Shown: piece after piece, positions 1 through 9,282 of the stretch
How positions within the stretch are numbered: position 1 is the first letter of the stretch
How the letters are laid out: the number at the start of each line of letters is the position of its first letter
Assembly: GCA_035515795.1 (NCBI GenBank)
Contig: DATJAY010000013.1
Span: 23,723 to 87,722, forward strand
Length of the DNA stretch: 64,000 nucleotides
DNA from: Candidatus Acidiferrales bacterium
GTDB lineage: Bacteria > Bacteroidota > Ignavibacteria > Kryptoniales > JAKASW01
Direction: 5' to 3'
Translations under genes and position numbers: made by a program
Notes under the pieces: model-generated
Seen by the model: only the letters and a program-made list of their open reading frames with translations
Databases searched by the model: none
What the model was told of the DNA's origin: nothing

Positions 1-1
1 T

Positions 2-124
2 TTCCCCGTAGATTGGGCAATAATCGGACTTGTCGTATGTTCGCTCGTCGGCATCACATTCGGGGTCTATCCTGCATACAAAGCGGCGAGCGTAGACCCG
101 ATCGAGTCGTTGAGATATGAATGA
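2..124 (+). CDS. ABC transporter permease, C-terminal fragment (MacB/FtsX type)
   Basis: Only the last 40 codons lie in the window; the gene begins upstream. The visible peptide holds the end of a hydrophobic membrane segment ([17 protein letters not shown]) followed by [18 protein letters not shown] and a stop. This ending (PAxxAAxxDPxExLRYE) is the hallmark C-terminus of MacB/FtsX-family permeases, which pair with an ATPase of the LolD/MacB class to move lipoproteins, peptides or drugs across the envelope. The family call is firm, but the substrate cannot be judged from a fragment. Confidence 0.85.
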   Translation, partial: FPVDWAIIGLVVCSLVGITFGVYPAYKAASVDPIESLRYE

Positions 125-247
125 CGGGGTCAGACCTCAAAAGTCAGAGATACATGTCAAATATTTCCGAGCTGTGACTTTTTGATATTCCTTCTCTCAT
201 GCCATTCTCCTGAGTCGTTTTTCTTGTCAAGTGTAAACCGCATTGGA

Positions 248-805
248 TCAAAACCTCACCGCGACGTCCTGTTTGTCTGCGTCTGCGGCCTTGAAAAATT
301 CCTGGGGCGTGTAGTTGAGTAATCTGGCGATGAATACGTATGGTATTTGAGCTATGCGTATGTTAAATGTGTTCACTGAATCATTGTAAAATTCCCGCCT
401 ATCGGCAATTTGGCTTTCTATTTCGGATATTCTGTTCTGAAATTGGACGAACATCTCATCCGCCTTCAACTCGGGATAATTTTCAGAGACGGCAAAAAGA
501 GATTTCAGAGCTGAGGTCATCATATTATCCGCCTGCGCTTTTTCCGGTATTGTCTTCGCCTGAGCATACGCCGACCGCGCTTGCGTTACCCGTATCAAAA
601 CGTCCCTTTCAAAGTTCATATATCCTTTCACGGAATCCATCAACTTTGTCAATTCATCATGGCGCTGTTTTAACAAGACATCAATATTGCTCCAGGCTTT
701 TGAAATATTGTTTTTCAGAAAAATGAGACTGTTGTAAATAGAAACAAGAGATCCAACGAGCACGATAACAATAAGGAGAACGATTACAAGTATTACGATT
801 TCCAT
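248..805 (-). CDS. lemA: LemA family protein
   Basis: A 185-residue protein with one N-terminal membrane helix (about residues 3-25). A mostly helical soluble domain follows, carrying the LemA-type stretch YNSLIFLKNNISKAWSNIDV and the C-terminal pattern NxRIxxxPxxxIAxLLxYxPxEFF. LemA proteins are common in bacteria but their biochemical role is unsettled. The domain probably projects into the periplasm as a helical bundle. The gene lies 10 bases downstream of the GIDE-domain gene on the same strand, so the two are probably co-transcribed. A GAGG stretch upstream of the ATG serves as ribosome binding site. The length is normal for the family. Confidence 0.93.
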   Translation of the reverse strand: MEIVILVIVLLIVIVLVGSLVSIYNSLIFLKNNISKAWSNIDVLLKQRHDELTKLMDSVKGYMNFERDVLIRVTQARSAYAQAKTIPEKAQADNMMTSALKSLFAVSENYPELKADEMFVQFQNRISEIESQIADRREFYNDSVNTFNIRIAQIPYVFIARLLNYTPQEFFKAADADKQDVAVRF

Positions 806-815
806 GATGATATCC

Positions 816-1901
816 TCACAATAAATTTGATAGATAAAGTATTCCTGAGAATCCCGTAAGAAAAATTATCGCTCCATAAGAGAGGCCGGCAATCATTCCC
901 CATTTTTCCTGATGGAGTGTGTACTGCTCGCGGCTCTCTGAGATTACAAAAGGGGTTTCAGCTCCTTCTTGAATAACAAGCTGCTCTGTTGTACCATCTT
1001 TTCTGACGGTAGCTGTTCCTAGAATGAATACGGGGTCGTTCGGTGCCAGAAATTGCTCGATGTAATGTTTATCGCCGGCCTTGGGAGAAAAATCTGCCGA
1101 ATAGACATCGCTGGTATCGTTCGGAGTTCCATCTGCATTCAACATTCCGAACTCTCTGTCGGAAATCTTAACTTCAGCGTCCTGAGGGTCCACCATGATT
1201 TCTCCTGTGTCGTCTTTGACCCAAAAGGGAACCTTGTACGTCGGACCGGGCATTTTCTGCCAGTCATTGTATTCGTCGGAATGTTGATCCTCGCTGCCAG
1301 TGCATATTTCCAGTGAACTCGTGCAATAGACACAGGGCGACTTGGAATATGGAGTCGTAAGAACATTTCTCGATACAATCGTGCCGCTTATTTCCACCGG
1401 TCCTATTGCCACCGATCGGATCTTTGAGCGAGGGATATTTTGCATGACTTGGAGTTCATGCATTTTCCCAAAGCCGGATTGGAAAAGAATAGAGCCAATA
1501 ATTGCAAGGAAAAATGAGACCATGATCGAAGCGGTGGATATTACGGAGTGAAGAGCTTTCATGTAGGATGTCAAAGACGTGTAAGACATACTTATTACCA
1601 TAGCTACAATTATTGCACAAATTAGGAATATCCCGGCGATGACTCTCCTTTGAGGAAGAAACAGGAGACTAAAACCGACAAATAAATAAAAGATAACTAC
1701 GGAAGTAAAATATCCAACGGAGAGCATAACTGCCGGGATAATAATCGAGGCTATGAGACCGAAGATAAATCTACCGGCTGAATTCACAAGCGCAAAGAAT
1801 TTATCTTCTAAGCTGCCGTCGGCAAAAAATCTTTTATATAAGTACCACGATAGAAATAGACACAAGAAAAAAGCCAAAAAATACAGAACAGCAGGATCCA
1901 T
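816..1901 (-). CDS. GIDE-domain (MULAN-like) multi-pass membrane protein
   Basis: A 361-residue membrane protein with predicted helices near residues 5-25, 45-105 and 120-145, and a last one near 335-355. Between them lies a soluble GIDE domain with IRSVAIGPVEISGTI and YSKSPCVYC, as found in mitochondrial MULAN/MAPL proteins. Eukaryotic MULAN adds a RING finger that gives E3 ligase activity. No RING is visible here, so the 'E3 ubiquitin ligase' name that databases often give this family should not be taken as function. It is paired with LemA on the same strand. A role in envelope or membrane homeostasis is only inferred from topology and neighbour. Confidence 0.85.
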   Translation of the reverse strand: MDPAVLYFLAFFLCLFLSWYLYKRFFADGSLEDKFFALVNSAGRFIFGLIASIIIPAVMLSVGYFTSVVIFYLFVGFSLLFLPQRRVIAGIFLICAIIVAMVISMSYTSLTSYMKALHSVISTASIMVSFFLAIIGSILFQSGFGKMHELQVMQNIPRSKIRSVAIGPVEISGTIVSRNVLTTPYSKSPCVYCTSSLEICTGSEDQHSDEYNDWQKMPGPTYKVPFWVKDDTGEIMVDPQDAEVKISDREFGMLNADGTPNDTSDVYSADFSPKAGDKHYIEQFLAPNDPVFILGTATVRKDGTTEQLVIQEGAETPFVISESREQYTLHQEKWGMIAGLSYGAIIFLTGFSGILYLSNLL

Positions 1902-2018
1902 TTTCTAGAGCCCTTCTAATATTATTCCACGCGTGCCACTTTGTTTTGCGCTTCGATGAAATATAAGCCGGGGATGCTGCAGAAAAAAATTTCTCTGTGC
2001 CCCGGGATATCAGTGTCC

Positions 2019-3734
2019 TTACGCCTTCATCCTCAGCCCTTTTTCCTCATACGAGAAAATCCAGCCGACGATTTTCCCGGGCTCGATCGATTCGAAGTTG
2101 TTCCAGTATTCCTTTGTATAAATGAATCTGGAGCTCGTCTCGTTAACCGGGATCGGCTCGACGGACTTTCTTATTTCATCGAATCTTTTTTTCCATAACT
2201 CCATATTCTTGACGCGCAGATCGACCCATCCATCGTGTGCCCACGCGTCAATAGTTTTCTGATTTGCCGGAAGAATTTCTTCCCCTCTGAACGGCGGAAT
2301 CTTTATCTCGTTTCCTCGCAGCAGGCTGTTTCCATCCGGAAGCAAAATCGGAATGCCTATCGATATGATCTCCGAGCGGAGGCTTTTATTTTCTTTTATC
2401 ATTTCGCTCAACTCCTCGGACATTTTCCCTGCGGAAGTTTTTTCGACCTTATCAAGAGTGCTGTAGCGCTTCGACAGCAAATAGCTTTCGTAGAGCAGCT
2501 TGGAGAGCCGGGGCGGTCCGAGAAGCTCGAACGCTACACTGTCAACATTGTGTTCCTGTTCGAGCTCCCGCATTTTCTTGAAGGCAGAATGAAATAGATA
2601 GCCTGCCCTGTAAGTCGGCGCGAGTGTCGCATTATCGAGGGCATTGATGATGTCGTGGCCTGTGTTGCCGCCTTTGATTTCAAAGACTACATCTTCTGCA
2701 ATCTCTTCGGGCGTCACATACTCCATTTGGCCGGGCGCAGTTATCGCCTCAAATTCGTCCAAGGAGAAGAGTCCATTTTCACCGGTGTCTATGAAAACGG
2801 AGCGGAGAGGCTCGTTGCTCTTTACCACCTTGCTCGAATTCTTCAATTCCAGTTTGCTGTCTATCTTATATGGATCATCCGGAGAGCAATCCTGAAGCAA
2901 TATAGGTTTGCCTCGTTTCATTATCTCGCCGAAACCGATTCGTTTCCACGCGATTGCTGCCGTCGGCTTGATTTCCTTTGTGATCGGCGCGTCCGGAGTT
3001 CGTCCCATCAGAAACATCAGCAGCGTGTGTGCTCCGGCAACTGCAGATTTCGAGAGGAGGACGCTGCTCGGTTTTTCTTCGCTGTGAGTATAAGGAATGT
3101 TCAGTCCCATTCCGCCGGTTCCGCTTGTACCTATTTTCATGTAGATTTGTGTGCCGGCATCGTGCATCGAACGATAGAGGATCTGGATATGCCTGATCAG
3201 CTGCGGGGTATAAAGCGTGCATAAAAGTTTTTCCACGGTATCAAATAGCTCGTGGCCCTTGGTTGACGAATCATGTTTTGCCCTGTCAAGCTCCTTCAAC
3301 AGCGTGCGGCTCGATTGAAACAAATCTTGATAAGCGATTGCGGTTGCTGAATTGATGCAGTCGATGATGACTTCCGGCCTGTAATCGGTAAGGAGATTAT
3401 AAATTGTGCTTGATTTGAGAATATCTTCGGACAATTCGCCGAGCGTGTCGTTGATGAGAGCGCGGCGATTCTCGGAATTATTCAGGATCTCCTCGCGCGG
3501 CAGGTCTTTGAACTCCTCTCTAACGAAAATGTTGCCATGATATGGGATGAAAAAGTCGGCGTCATGTCCGGCAAACTCTTTTCCGAGCTGCGCAACCGCA
3601 TCGATTGCTTCCGATTTCAAGAGAGACGTGACAATTATTTTGTCCGGTTTCTCCGGAACAAGCTTCCGGCAGATTGCGGAGCCAACCAAGCCCCACCCGC
3701 CAAGAACAAGGACTGTTTTTCCTTTGATCTCCAT
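2019..3734 (-). CDS. Large NAD(P)-binding Rossmann protein, function unknown
   Basis: 571 residues starting at an ATG with a strong upstream AAGGAGG. Residues 5-25 form a typical dinucleotide-binding turn (VLVLGGWGLVGSAICRKL), so an N-terminal Rossmann fold of the extended SDR/epimerase class is well supported. A Ser-Lys pair at residues 228-229 sits where the SDR YxxxK motif would be, but the position four before the lysine is valine, so the usual catalytic tyrosine seems to be missing. Roughly 300 residues after the Rossmann core do not match a domain I recognise. It is about twice the usual SDR length. Transcription is in line with the GIDE and LemA genes, about 115 bases downstream. The substrate is unknown. 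Confidence 0.7.
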   Translation of the reverse strand: MEIKGKTVLVLGGWGLVGSAICRKLVPEKPDKIIVTSLLKSEAIDAVAQLGKEFAGHDADFFIPYHGNIFVREEFKDLPREEILNNSENRRALINDTLGELSEDILKSSTIYNLLTDYRPEVIIDCINSATAIAYQDLFQSSRTLLKELDRAKHDSSTKGHELFDTVEKLLCTLYTPQLIRHIQILYRSMHDAGTQIYMKIGTSGTGGMGLNIPYTHSEEKPSSVLLSKSAVAGAHTLLMFLMGRTPDAPITKEIKPTAAIAWKRIGFGEIMKRGKPILLQDCSPDDPYKIDSKLELKNSSKVVKSNEPLRSVFIDTGENGLFSLDEFEAITAPGQMEYVTPEEIAEDVVFEIKGGNTGHDIINALDNATLAPTYRAGYLFHSAFKKMRELEQEHNVDSVAFELLGPPRLSKLLYESYLLSKRYSTLDKVEKTSAGKMSEELSEMIKENKSLRSEIISIGIPILLPDGNSLLRGNEIKIPPFRGEEILPANQKTIDAWAHDGWVDLRVKNMELWKKRFDEIRKSVEPIPVNETSSRFIYTKEYWNNFESIEPGKIVGWIFSYEEKGLRMKA

Positions 3735-3884
3735 CGGTCCTCCTTTTTTTGAGTGCCTATAAATTAATTCCTATGTGTCGGTTGAACAAGCGGCGAGTCG
3801 TCAATAATGGATCGCCAGATTCATGGATCATTTGGACCGTAGAATCTGCAAGATGATCGCTGGTCCCTAAAGCTATTAAATCAT

Positions 3885-3913
3885 TTGACTTTATGTCCCG
3901 CATGATTTAAACT
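3885..3913 (+). promoter_or_regulatory. Sigma-70-type promoter for the FadL-SGNH unit
   Basis: TTGACT (3885-3890), a 17-base spacer, then TAAACT (3908-3913). The -35 matches five of six consensus bases and the -10 matches four. It ends about 33 bases before the GTG start of the FadL gene, leaving room for a short leader with the AAAGGGAGG SD. This is the only good promoter candidate seen in this gap. Confidence 0.6.
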
Positions 3914-3946
3914 TACCCGTTACCGAAACTAAAAAGGGAGGTATCT

Positions 3947-5200
3947 GTGGCTTCCAGGAAAAAAGCCTTGCTTGGTACTGTTGCCGCTTTTGCCGCAACT
4001 GTGCTGTCCGCTTCGACGGCATTTTCGAGCGGCTATCAACTCAACGAACATGGATCTAGTGCGGTTGCAATGGGCGGCGCGTTTGTCGCTCGCGCGTGGG
4101 ATCCATCTTCTATTTACTTCAATCCTGCAGGATTAAGTTACGTGAAAGGTTTTAATATTATGCTTGGAGGTACGCTCATTCTTCCGAGCACAACCTTTAC
4201 CGATCCTAACGACACTCAGTGGAAGATGAATTCACTAACATTCTTCCCGCCGAATGCTTATGTGACCTATAATTTCGATAACGGTCTGGCGGCCGGGATC
4301 GGAGTTTTCACTCCGGAAGGGCTTGGCACAAGCTGGCCGCAGGATTGGAGAGGGAAATTCATAATCACAAAAATCAATTTACAGTCCTTCGACATCAATC
4401 CGACGCTCTCCTATTCTTTTTTAGGCGACATGGTTTCAGTCGGTGTGGGGTTCGATTACGTGCTGGGCAGCGTGCTTCTCGAAAGGTACAACCCGACGGT
4501 AATCATTGATACTGCCGGAAATTCTGTCGACCCATTCGTTCACATGACAGGAAATGCAAAAGGTACCGGATTCAATTTCGGGGTAATGTTGAAGCCATAC
4601 GAGAATATCTCACTCGGCTTTTCTTATCGGAGCAAGATCACTTACAAGGTGGATAACGGGACGACAACGTATACCGGTGCTGATGGGCTGACCGCCGAAC
4701 TTCCTAGCGGTGCCGCTTCCACGTCTCTTCCTCTACCTGAGACATGGTACGCCGGGATCGCCTACAACGGATCTACTTACTCCATCGAAGCTGACTATCA
4801 ATTTGTAGGGTGGAGCGCTTACAAGGAGCTGTCAATTACATTTCAAAACCCCGGACCCAACGGCAATCCCTCCCCGGTCATCGGAGACTACAGTAACAGT
4901 TACATCATTCGCATCGGCGGCGAGTATATGCTTAACGACATGTGGACGTTGCGAGCAGGCGTGTTTTACGACAAGAATCCTATTCCAGATGCTTATGACT
5001 TGCCGATACTTCCCGATGCAGACCGGCTTGGACTGAATGTCGGCTTTGGAGTAAGTGTAACCAATAACATTTCTGTTGATGCTTCGTATATGTTCCTCCC
5101 GTTTAAGCAAAGGACTATCACTAATTCCGCCCTGCAATTTAACGGAACCTATAATACGACGGCCAATCTTCTCGGCATCGACATCAGCTATAAATTATGA
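3947..5200 (+). CDS. FadL/OmpP1/TodX-family outer-membrane transporter
   Basis: A 417-residue outer-membrane beta-barrel of the FadL family, which admits long-chain fatty acids or other hydrophobic molecules. It starts with GTG, set by AAAAGGGAGG about seven bases upstream. Residues 1-27 form a signal peptide with a basic start and a hydrophobic core. The mature N-terminus GYQLNEHGSSAVAMGGAF and then SSIYFNPAGLSYV are classic FadL hatch and first-strand motifs. Alternating aromatic strands continue to the C-terminus. A promoter lies just upstream, and the SGNH lipoprotein gene follows 11 bases after the stop, so they form one unit. The ligand is not determinable; hydrocarbons, fatty acids or quinones are all possible. 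Confidence 0.92.
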   Translation: MASRKKALLGTVAAFAATVLSASTAFSSGYQLNEHGSSAVAMGGAFVARAWDPSSIYFNPAGLSYVKGFNIMLGGTLILPSTTFTDPNDTQWKMNSLTFFPPNAYVTYNFDNGLAAGIGVFTPEGLGTSWPQDWRGKFIITKINLQSFDINPTLSYSFLGDMVSVGVGFDYVLGSVLLERYNPTVIIDTAGNSVDPFVHMTGNAKGTGFNFGVMLKPYENISLGFSYRSKITYKVDNGTTTYTGADGLTAELPSGAASTSLPLPETWYAGIAYNGSTYSIEADYQFVGWSAYKELSITFQNPGPNGNPSPVIGDYSNSYIIRIGGEYMLNDMWTLRAGVFYDKNPIPDAYDLPILPDADRLGLNVGFGVSVTNNISVDASYMFLPFKQRTITNSALQFNGTYNTTANLLGIDISYKL

Positions 5201-5211
5201 GAGGAGACAAA

Positions 5212-6618
5212 ATGAAAAATTTTTATTCCAGGCTGACAGATATCCTAGTCATTGCAATTGTGGCCTTTTTAGCTGCATCGTGCGGGGACTTCAAAAAGAC
5301 CAACGTCGTAACTCCGCCTTCAACCAACGGAAAAGTTGATTTCACCCGCTACGTGTCGCTCGGCAATTCGCTGGTTGCCGGGTACGAAAGCGGGGCGCTG
5401 TATGAGTCTGCTCAAAGATACAGTTATCCAAACCAGATTGCCCAGCAGGCTTCGCTCGCAACGGGATCGACTATGGTTTTCAACCAACCGTTGATCAGCG
5501 ACCCGGGGTTCGGCATACTGGGAACGACGCCGATCGGTCGTTTGCAAATAGTGGATCTTTCAACAAATCCACCTAAGATCGAACCTGCCATAAGCGCCTC
5601 GCCGACCCCGATCAACGCCACGACGGTCATGCAGCCGTACAACAACTTAGGGATTCCAGGCGCTATACTTTCTGATATGATGGATACAACGAACCTTTCC
5701 AGTCCTTATCCTTACCTCGGTTCCAATAATAACCCGTACTTCGGTATTGTTTTGAGAAATCCTCTATTGGGAAAGAGCTGCGTTCAGCAGGCTCTCAACC
5801 TTCATCCGACATTCGTGACCGTTGAAATTGGAGACAACGACATTCTTGGATATGCGACGAGCGGCGGCATATCGGGGTACACTTCGGCACAAGATTTTGA
5901 GAGCAAGTACACCGCTTTGATAGATACTCTGTTGGCAGATGCGCCGACCGCGAAGATTGCAATAGCAAATATTCCCGACGTAACGGCGATTCCGTTCTTT
6001 ACGACAATATTGCCGTTTATCTATGGCCTCAACGGACAGCCCACCCATGTGCGCATGTTTGTTCAGCGGCACCACGCAGACGGGAGTCTCTATGCTGGAC
6101 CCGCCGATACACTTCACGATTTCATATTGTTGACGGCAGCTGATTCATTAGCCGCTCTCGCCGGTACTTCACTTTCGCATCCCATGCCGGACGAGTTCGT
6201 CCTCGATTCGTCTGAAGTTGCGACTGCACGCGTACAAATCAGCGGCTACAATGACGCGCTTCGACGGATTGCCGATGCACATTCCGATCGCATAGCTCTT
6301 GTCGATGTGCACACTCTGTTAAACAACATAGCTCAGCAAGGCTATGTGAGCGACGGTATAGTCTTCACATCAGCGTTTATATCAGGAGGTCTTTTCGGAC
6401 TCGATGGGATTCACCCGACTGCACAAGGATATGGAATCGTGGCCAACGAATTCATAAGAACAATAAATGCAAAATTCGGTTCGAATATTCCGTTGGTGGC
6501 GATATCCTCGATCCCCAGTTCGATTGTCCTGGCGAAGAGTTCGATTCAGCCAAATGTTCTGCCTGACATCAGCTACAAGGATCTAAAATCGGTGCTGCAA
6601 CTTTTTGACAGACGCTGA
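5212..6618 (+). CDS. SGNH/GDSL-family lipoprotein hydrolase
   Basis: A 468-residue SGNH hydrolase. The ATG at 5212 is preferred over one 15 bases upstream because GAGGAG (5201-5206) is well spaced from it. The start MKNFYSRL leads into a hydrophobic stretch ending LAASC, a lipobox, so the protein is probably a surface or periplasmic lipoprotein. Block I is YVSLGNSLVAGY (GDSL-like serine in GNSL), block III is GDNDILGY and block V is DGIHPTAQGY with the Asp-His pair. The family hydrolyses lipid, carbohydrate or acyl esters. Pairing with the FadL channel suggests that it releases hydrophobic products for uptake, which is an inference. A strong terminator follows. Confidence 0.88.
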   Translation: MKNFYSRLTDILVIAIVAFLAASCGDFKKTNVVTPPSTNGKVDFTRYVSLGNSLVAGYESGALYESAQRYSYPNQIAQQASLATGSTMVFNQPLISDPGFGILGTTPIGRLQIVDLSTNPPKIEPAISASPTPINATTVMQPYNNLGIPGAILSDMMDTTNLSSPYPYLGSNNNPYFGIVLRNPLLGKSCVQQALNLHPTFVTVEIGDNDILGYATSGGISGYTSAQDFESKYTALIDTLLADAPTAKIAIANIPDVTAIPFFTTILPFIYGLNGQPTHVRMFVQRHHADGSLYAGPADTLHDFILLTAADSLAALAGTSLSHPMPDEFVLDSSEVATARVQISGYNDALRRIADAHSDRIALVDVHTLLNNIAQQGYVSDGIVFTSAFISGGLFGLDGIHPTAQGYGIVANEFIRTINAKFGSNIPLVAISSIPSSIVLAKSSIQPNVLPDISYKDLKSVLQLFDRR

Positions 6619-6659
6619 TTCCTTTAACGTAGATCTTATTCCAGAGAAAACTTTGAACG

Positions 6660-6688
6660 AGCCCCGTTTTTTACGGGGCTTTTTTTTC
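6660..6688 (+). terminator. Rho-independent terminator after the FadL-SGNH unit
   Basis: GCCCCGT (6661-6667), a five-T loop, ACGGGGC (6673-6679), then an eight-T run. The seven-base GC-rich stem followed directly by T8 is a textbook intrinsic terminator. It lies 42 bases after the SGNH stop codon and closes the transcription unit before the zinc-ribbon/purL pair. Confidence 0.93.
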
Positions 6689-6709
6689 GTAAATTATTCA
6701 TGAAATCAT

Positions 6710-7006
6710 ATGTCGACGATAATTTGTCCGAATTGCCATTCGAGCAATATTCGACGAAGTCATACGCATGGCATCAAAGAAAAATTTTTCAAGTTACTGG
6801 GCAGGAAAGCTTTCCGTTGCAGAGATTGCGGTTGGCGTGGATTGATGTTTGCTTCAGGTGAGCAGCGGTCTCGTGTCAAGAAGAAACAAAGCTATATTTT
6901 CGCGCTGATTCTCGGCATAATTATCGTTGTCCTGATCTTAGTTTTTAACTTTCGCGACGAACAAATAGAAAAGCTTGCAAGAACTATTTTTGGAGTTCCT
7001 AAATGA
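6710..7006 (+). CDS. Small zinc-ribbon, single-span membrane protein
   Basis: 98 residues. Two knuckles, CPNC at residues 6-9 and CRDC at about 37-40, form a zinc ribbon followed by a tryptophan-rich turn (GWRG). After a basic linker, residues 61-81 ([19 protein letters not shown]) form one membrane helix. No known function. The stop overlaps the start of purL by four bases, so translation is likely coupled, although a direct link to purine synthesis is not implied by the domains. Confidence 0.75.
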   Translation: MSTIICPNCHSSNIRRSHTHGIKEKFFKLLGRKAFRCRDCGWRGLMFASGEQRSRVKKKQSYIFALILGIIIVVLILVFNFRDEQIEKLARTIFGVPK

Positions 7007-9255
7007 TAGAAGTCAGCCTTCAAGTCGCCCAGGAAATGGGTTTGAATGAAGAAGAATTTCAAAAGATAAAAGAAATACTTGGACGCACTCCGACTTACAC
7101 GGAGCTAGGCGTTTACTCAGTGATGTGGTCGGAACATGCGAGCTACAAGAATTCGATCCTGCAGCTGAAGAAGCTCCCGCGCTCGGGGAGGAATCTGCTT
7201 GTAAGTGCTGGAGAAGAGAACGCGGGCCTCGTCGATATCGGCGACGGACTTGCCGTAGCTTTCAAAATAGAAAGTCATAATCATCCCAGTGCAGTGGAGC
7301 CTTACCAGGGTGCCGCAACCGGTGTCGGCGGAATATTACGGGATATTTTCACGATGGGTGCACGGCCTGTCGCTGCTCTTGATTCTCTCCGATTCGGGAA
7401 CCCCGATAGCCCTCGCGTGAAGTATCTCCATGAGAATGTCGTCAAGGGAATTGCAGATTACGGAAATGCTTTTGGCGTTCCCACGGTGGCGGGTGAAATT
7501 TATTTCGACGAGTGCTACGATGAAAATCCTCTCGTGAATGCAATGGCAGTCGGCATCGTCAGGCATGACCGTGTTGCGAAAGCGGCGGCGAAAGGTGTCG
7601 GAAATCTTGTGATGATCGTGGGCTCTTCAACCGGTCGGGATGGAATCCACGGTGCAACATTCGCTTCGGAAGATATTTCTGAAGCGTCGGAGGCAAAAAG
7701 ACCTTCCGTTCAAGTCGGCGATCCTTTCACCGAGAAACTCCTGCTCGAGGCGACACTCGAAGCGATCGAAGCTGGCTTAGTCGTCGGGATTCAGGATATG
7801 GGCGCCGCAGGAATTGCATGTTCCACCTCAGAGATGAGTGCGAAAGGGAGCACGGGGATGGACGTAAATTTAGATCTCGTTCCTCTTCGTGAGGCGGACA
7901 TGTCTGCTTACGAGATAATGCTTTCGGAATCTCAGGAGAGAATGCTTGTCGTTGTGAAACCCGAGGATGAGGCGGCGATAAAAAATATCTTTACGAAATG
8001 GGATTTGAACGCCGAGGTGGTCGGCAAGGTCACGCGCGATGGCGTCCTCAGAATTCGGCGCTCTGGAAAAATCGAGGCTGAAATCCCGTCCGACACTCTT
8101 GTTCTCGGCGGCGGCGCACCGGTTTATGTCCGTGAAAGCCGCAGGCCGGACTACCTTGACAACTTAGCGGAATTTGACCCGAAAACTCTGCCGGAACCAC
8201 GCGATTACAATGAAGTTCTTAAGAAGCTTCTATCGTCTCCCAATGTTGCAAGCAAGAAATATGTTTATGAGCAGTACGATTTCATGGTCGGGACCGATAC
8301 TGTGGTGCAGCCGGGTGACGGCGACGCCGCAGTCATAAGACTTGAAAGATGGGCAAAAAGCGGGATAGGAAAGAAGCGCGGCCTCGTTGTTAAGACAGAC
8401 TGTAATGCGAGGTATGTTTATCTCGATCCGATGCTCGGTGCCGAACATGCAGTAGTTGAAGCTGCGAGAAATGTTGCATGCGTGGGCGGGAAACCGGTCG
8501 CGATTACGAACTGCCTCAACTTCGGAAATCCTTACAAACCGGATGTTTATTACCAATTTGAACAGGCTGTCAAGGGAATTGCGAAAGCCTGCATTGAACT
8601 GGAAACGCCGGTGACAGGAGGCAACGTCAGCTTTTACAACGAGAGTCCGAATCGCACGGTCTATCCTACTCCGGTCATCGGCATGTTAGGAATAATAGAT
8701 GACGTTTCAAAAGCTGCGCGATCCGCATTCAAAAATGACGGCGACATAATTGCGGTCGTCGGCCCGTCGGTAAGCGAAATGGGCGGAAGTGAATACCTGA
8801 AGGTGATTCACGATGTCGTTTCCGGAAAGATTCCGCCGGTAGATTATGAATATGAAAGAAATCTGCACGAGTTCCTCCGAAAGGCTATCATGGCTGACAT
8901 GGTACGCTCGGTGCACGATGTTTCCGAAGGAGGTCTCGCTGCGGCCTTGGCTGAATGCTGCATCATGGATCATGAAAGTATTCACGGTTTGAACGCCGAC
9001 CTTGACGTTAAAGTTAGAAGGGACATCGACTTGTTTGGCGAAGGCGGCGGCAGGGTCGTGATTTCGTTCGATCATATCAACGCCGACAGAATTTCTTCGT
9101 TAGCCGGGTCGAGGGGCATGCAGATTGAGAAAATAGGAGTTGTCGGCGGAGAAAAATTCGAGTTGAATGGTGTCATCAGTCTCGGTGCGGCGGAGCTGGC
9201 CTCGATTTATTATAATGTTCTTCCCTCAAAGTTTGCGATTTCGTTCGCAGCATGA
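7003..9255 (+). CDS. purL: Phosphoribosylformylglycinamidine synthase subunit PurL
   Basis: 750 residues, the size of the small PurL that works with PurQ and PurS. It converts formylglycinamide ribonucleotide to FGAM using ATP and ammonia, step four of de novo purine synthesis. The ATP-binding AIRS-like signature [20 protein letters not shown] is near residue 90. The second repeat shows [19 protein letters not shown] and [11 protein letters not shown], and the last third has [17 protein letters not shown]. purQ and purS are not adjacent. The start overlaps the upstream zinc-ribbon gene by four bases. Confidence 0.97.
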   Translation: MIEVSLQVAQEMGLNEEEFQKIKEILGRTPTYTELGVYSVMWSEHASYKNSILQLKKLPRSGRNLLVSAGEENAGLVDIGDGLAVAFKIESHNHPSAVEPYQGAATGVGGILRDIFTMGARPVAALDSLRFGNPDSPRVKYLHENVVKGIADYGNAFGVPTVAGEIYFDECYDENPLVNAMAVGIVRHDRVAKAAAKGVGNLVMIVGSSTGRDGIHGATFASEDISEASEAKRPSVQVGDPFTEKLLLEATLEAIEAGLVVGIQDMGAAGIACSTSEMSAKGSTGMDVNLDLVPLREADMSAYEIMLSESQERMLVVVKPEDEAAIKNIFTKWDLNAEVVGKVTRDGVLRIRRSGKIEAEIPSDTLVLGGGAPVYVRESRRPDYLDNLAEFDPKTLPEPRDYNEVLKKLLSSPNVASKKYVYEQYDFMVGTDTVVQPGDGDAAVIRLERWAKSGIGKKRGLVVKTDCNARYVYLDPMLGAEHAVVEAARNVACVGGKPVAITNCLNFGNPYKPDVYYQFEQAVKGIAKACIELETPVTGGNVSFYNESPNRTVYPTPVIGMLGIIDDVSKAARSAFKNDGDIIAVVGPSVSEMGGSEYLKVIHDVVSGKIPPVDYEYERNLHEFLRKAIMADMVRSVHDVSEGGLAAALAECCIMDHESIHGLNADLDVKVRRDIDLFGEGGGRVVISFDHINADRISSLAGSRGMQIEKIGVVGGEKFELNGVISLGAAELASIYYNVLPSKFAISFAA

Positions 9256-9282
9256 CGTCAAGCTCCGAATGCCGCGTTCCTT

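Noticed and set aside
2655..3224. Open frame of 189 codons opposite the Rossmann protein
   Set aside because: The minus-strand gene has a strong SD and a clear nucleotide-binding motif; the plus frame is Cys/His/Arg-rich shadow sequence.
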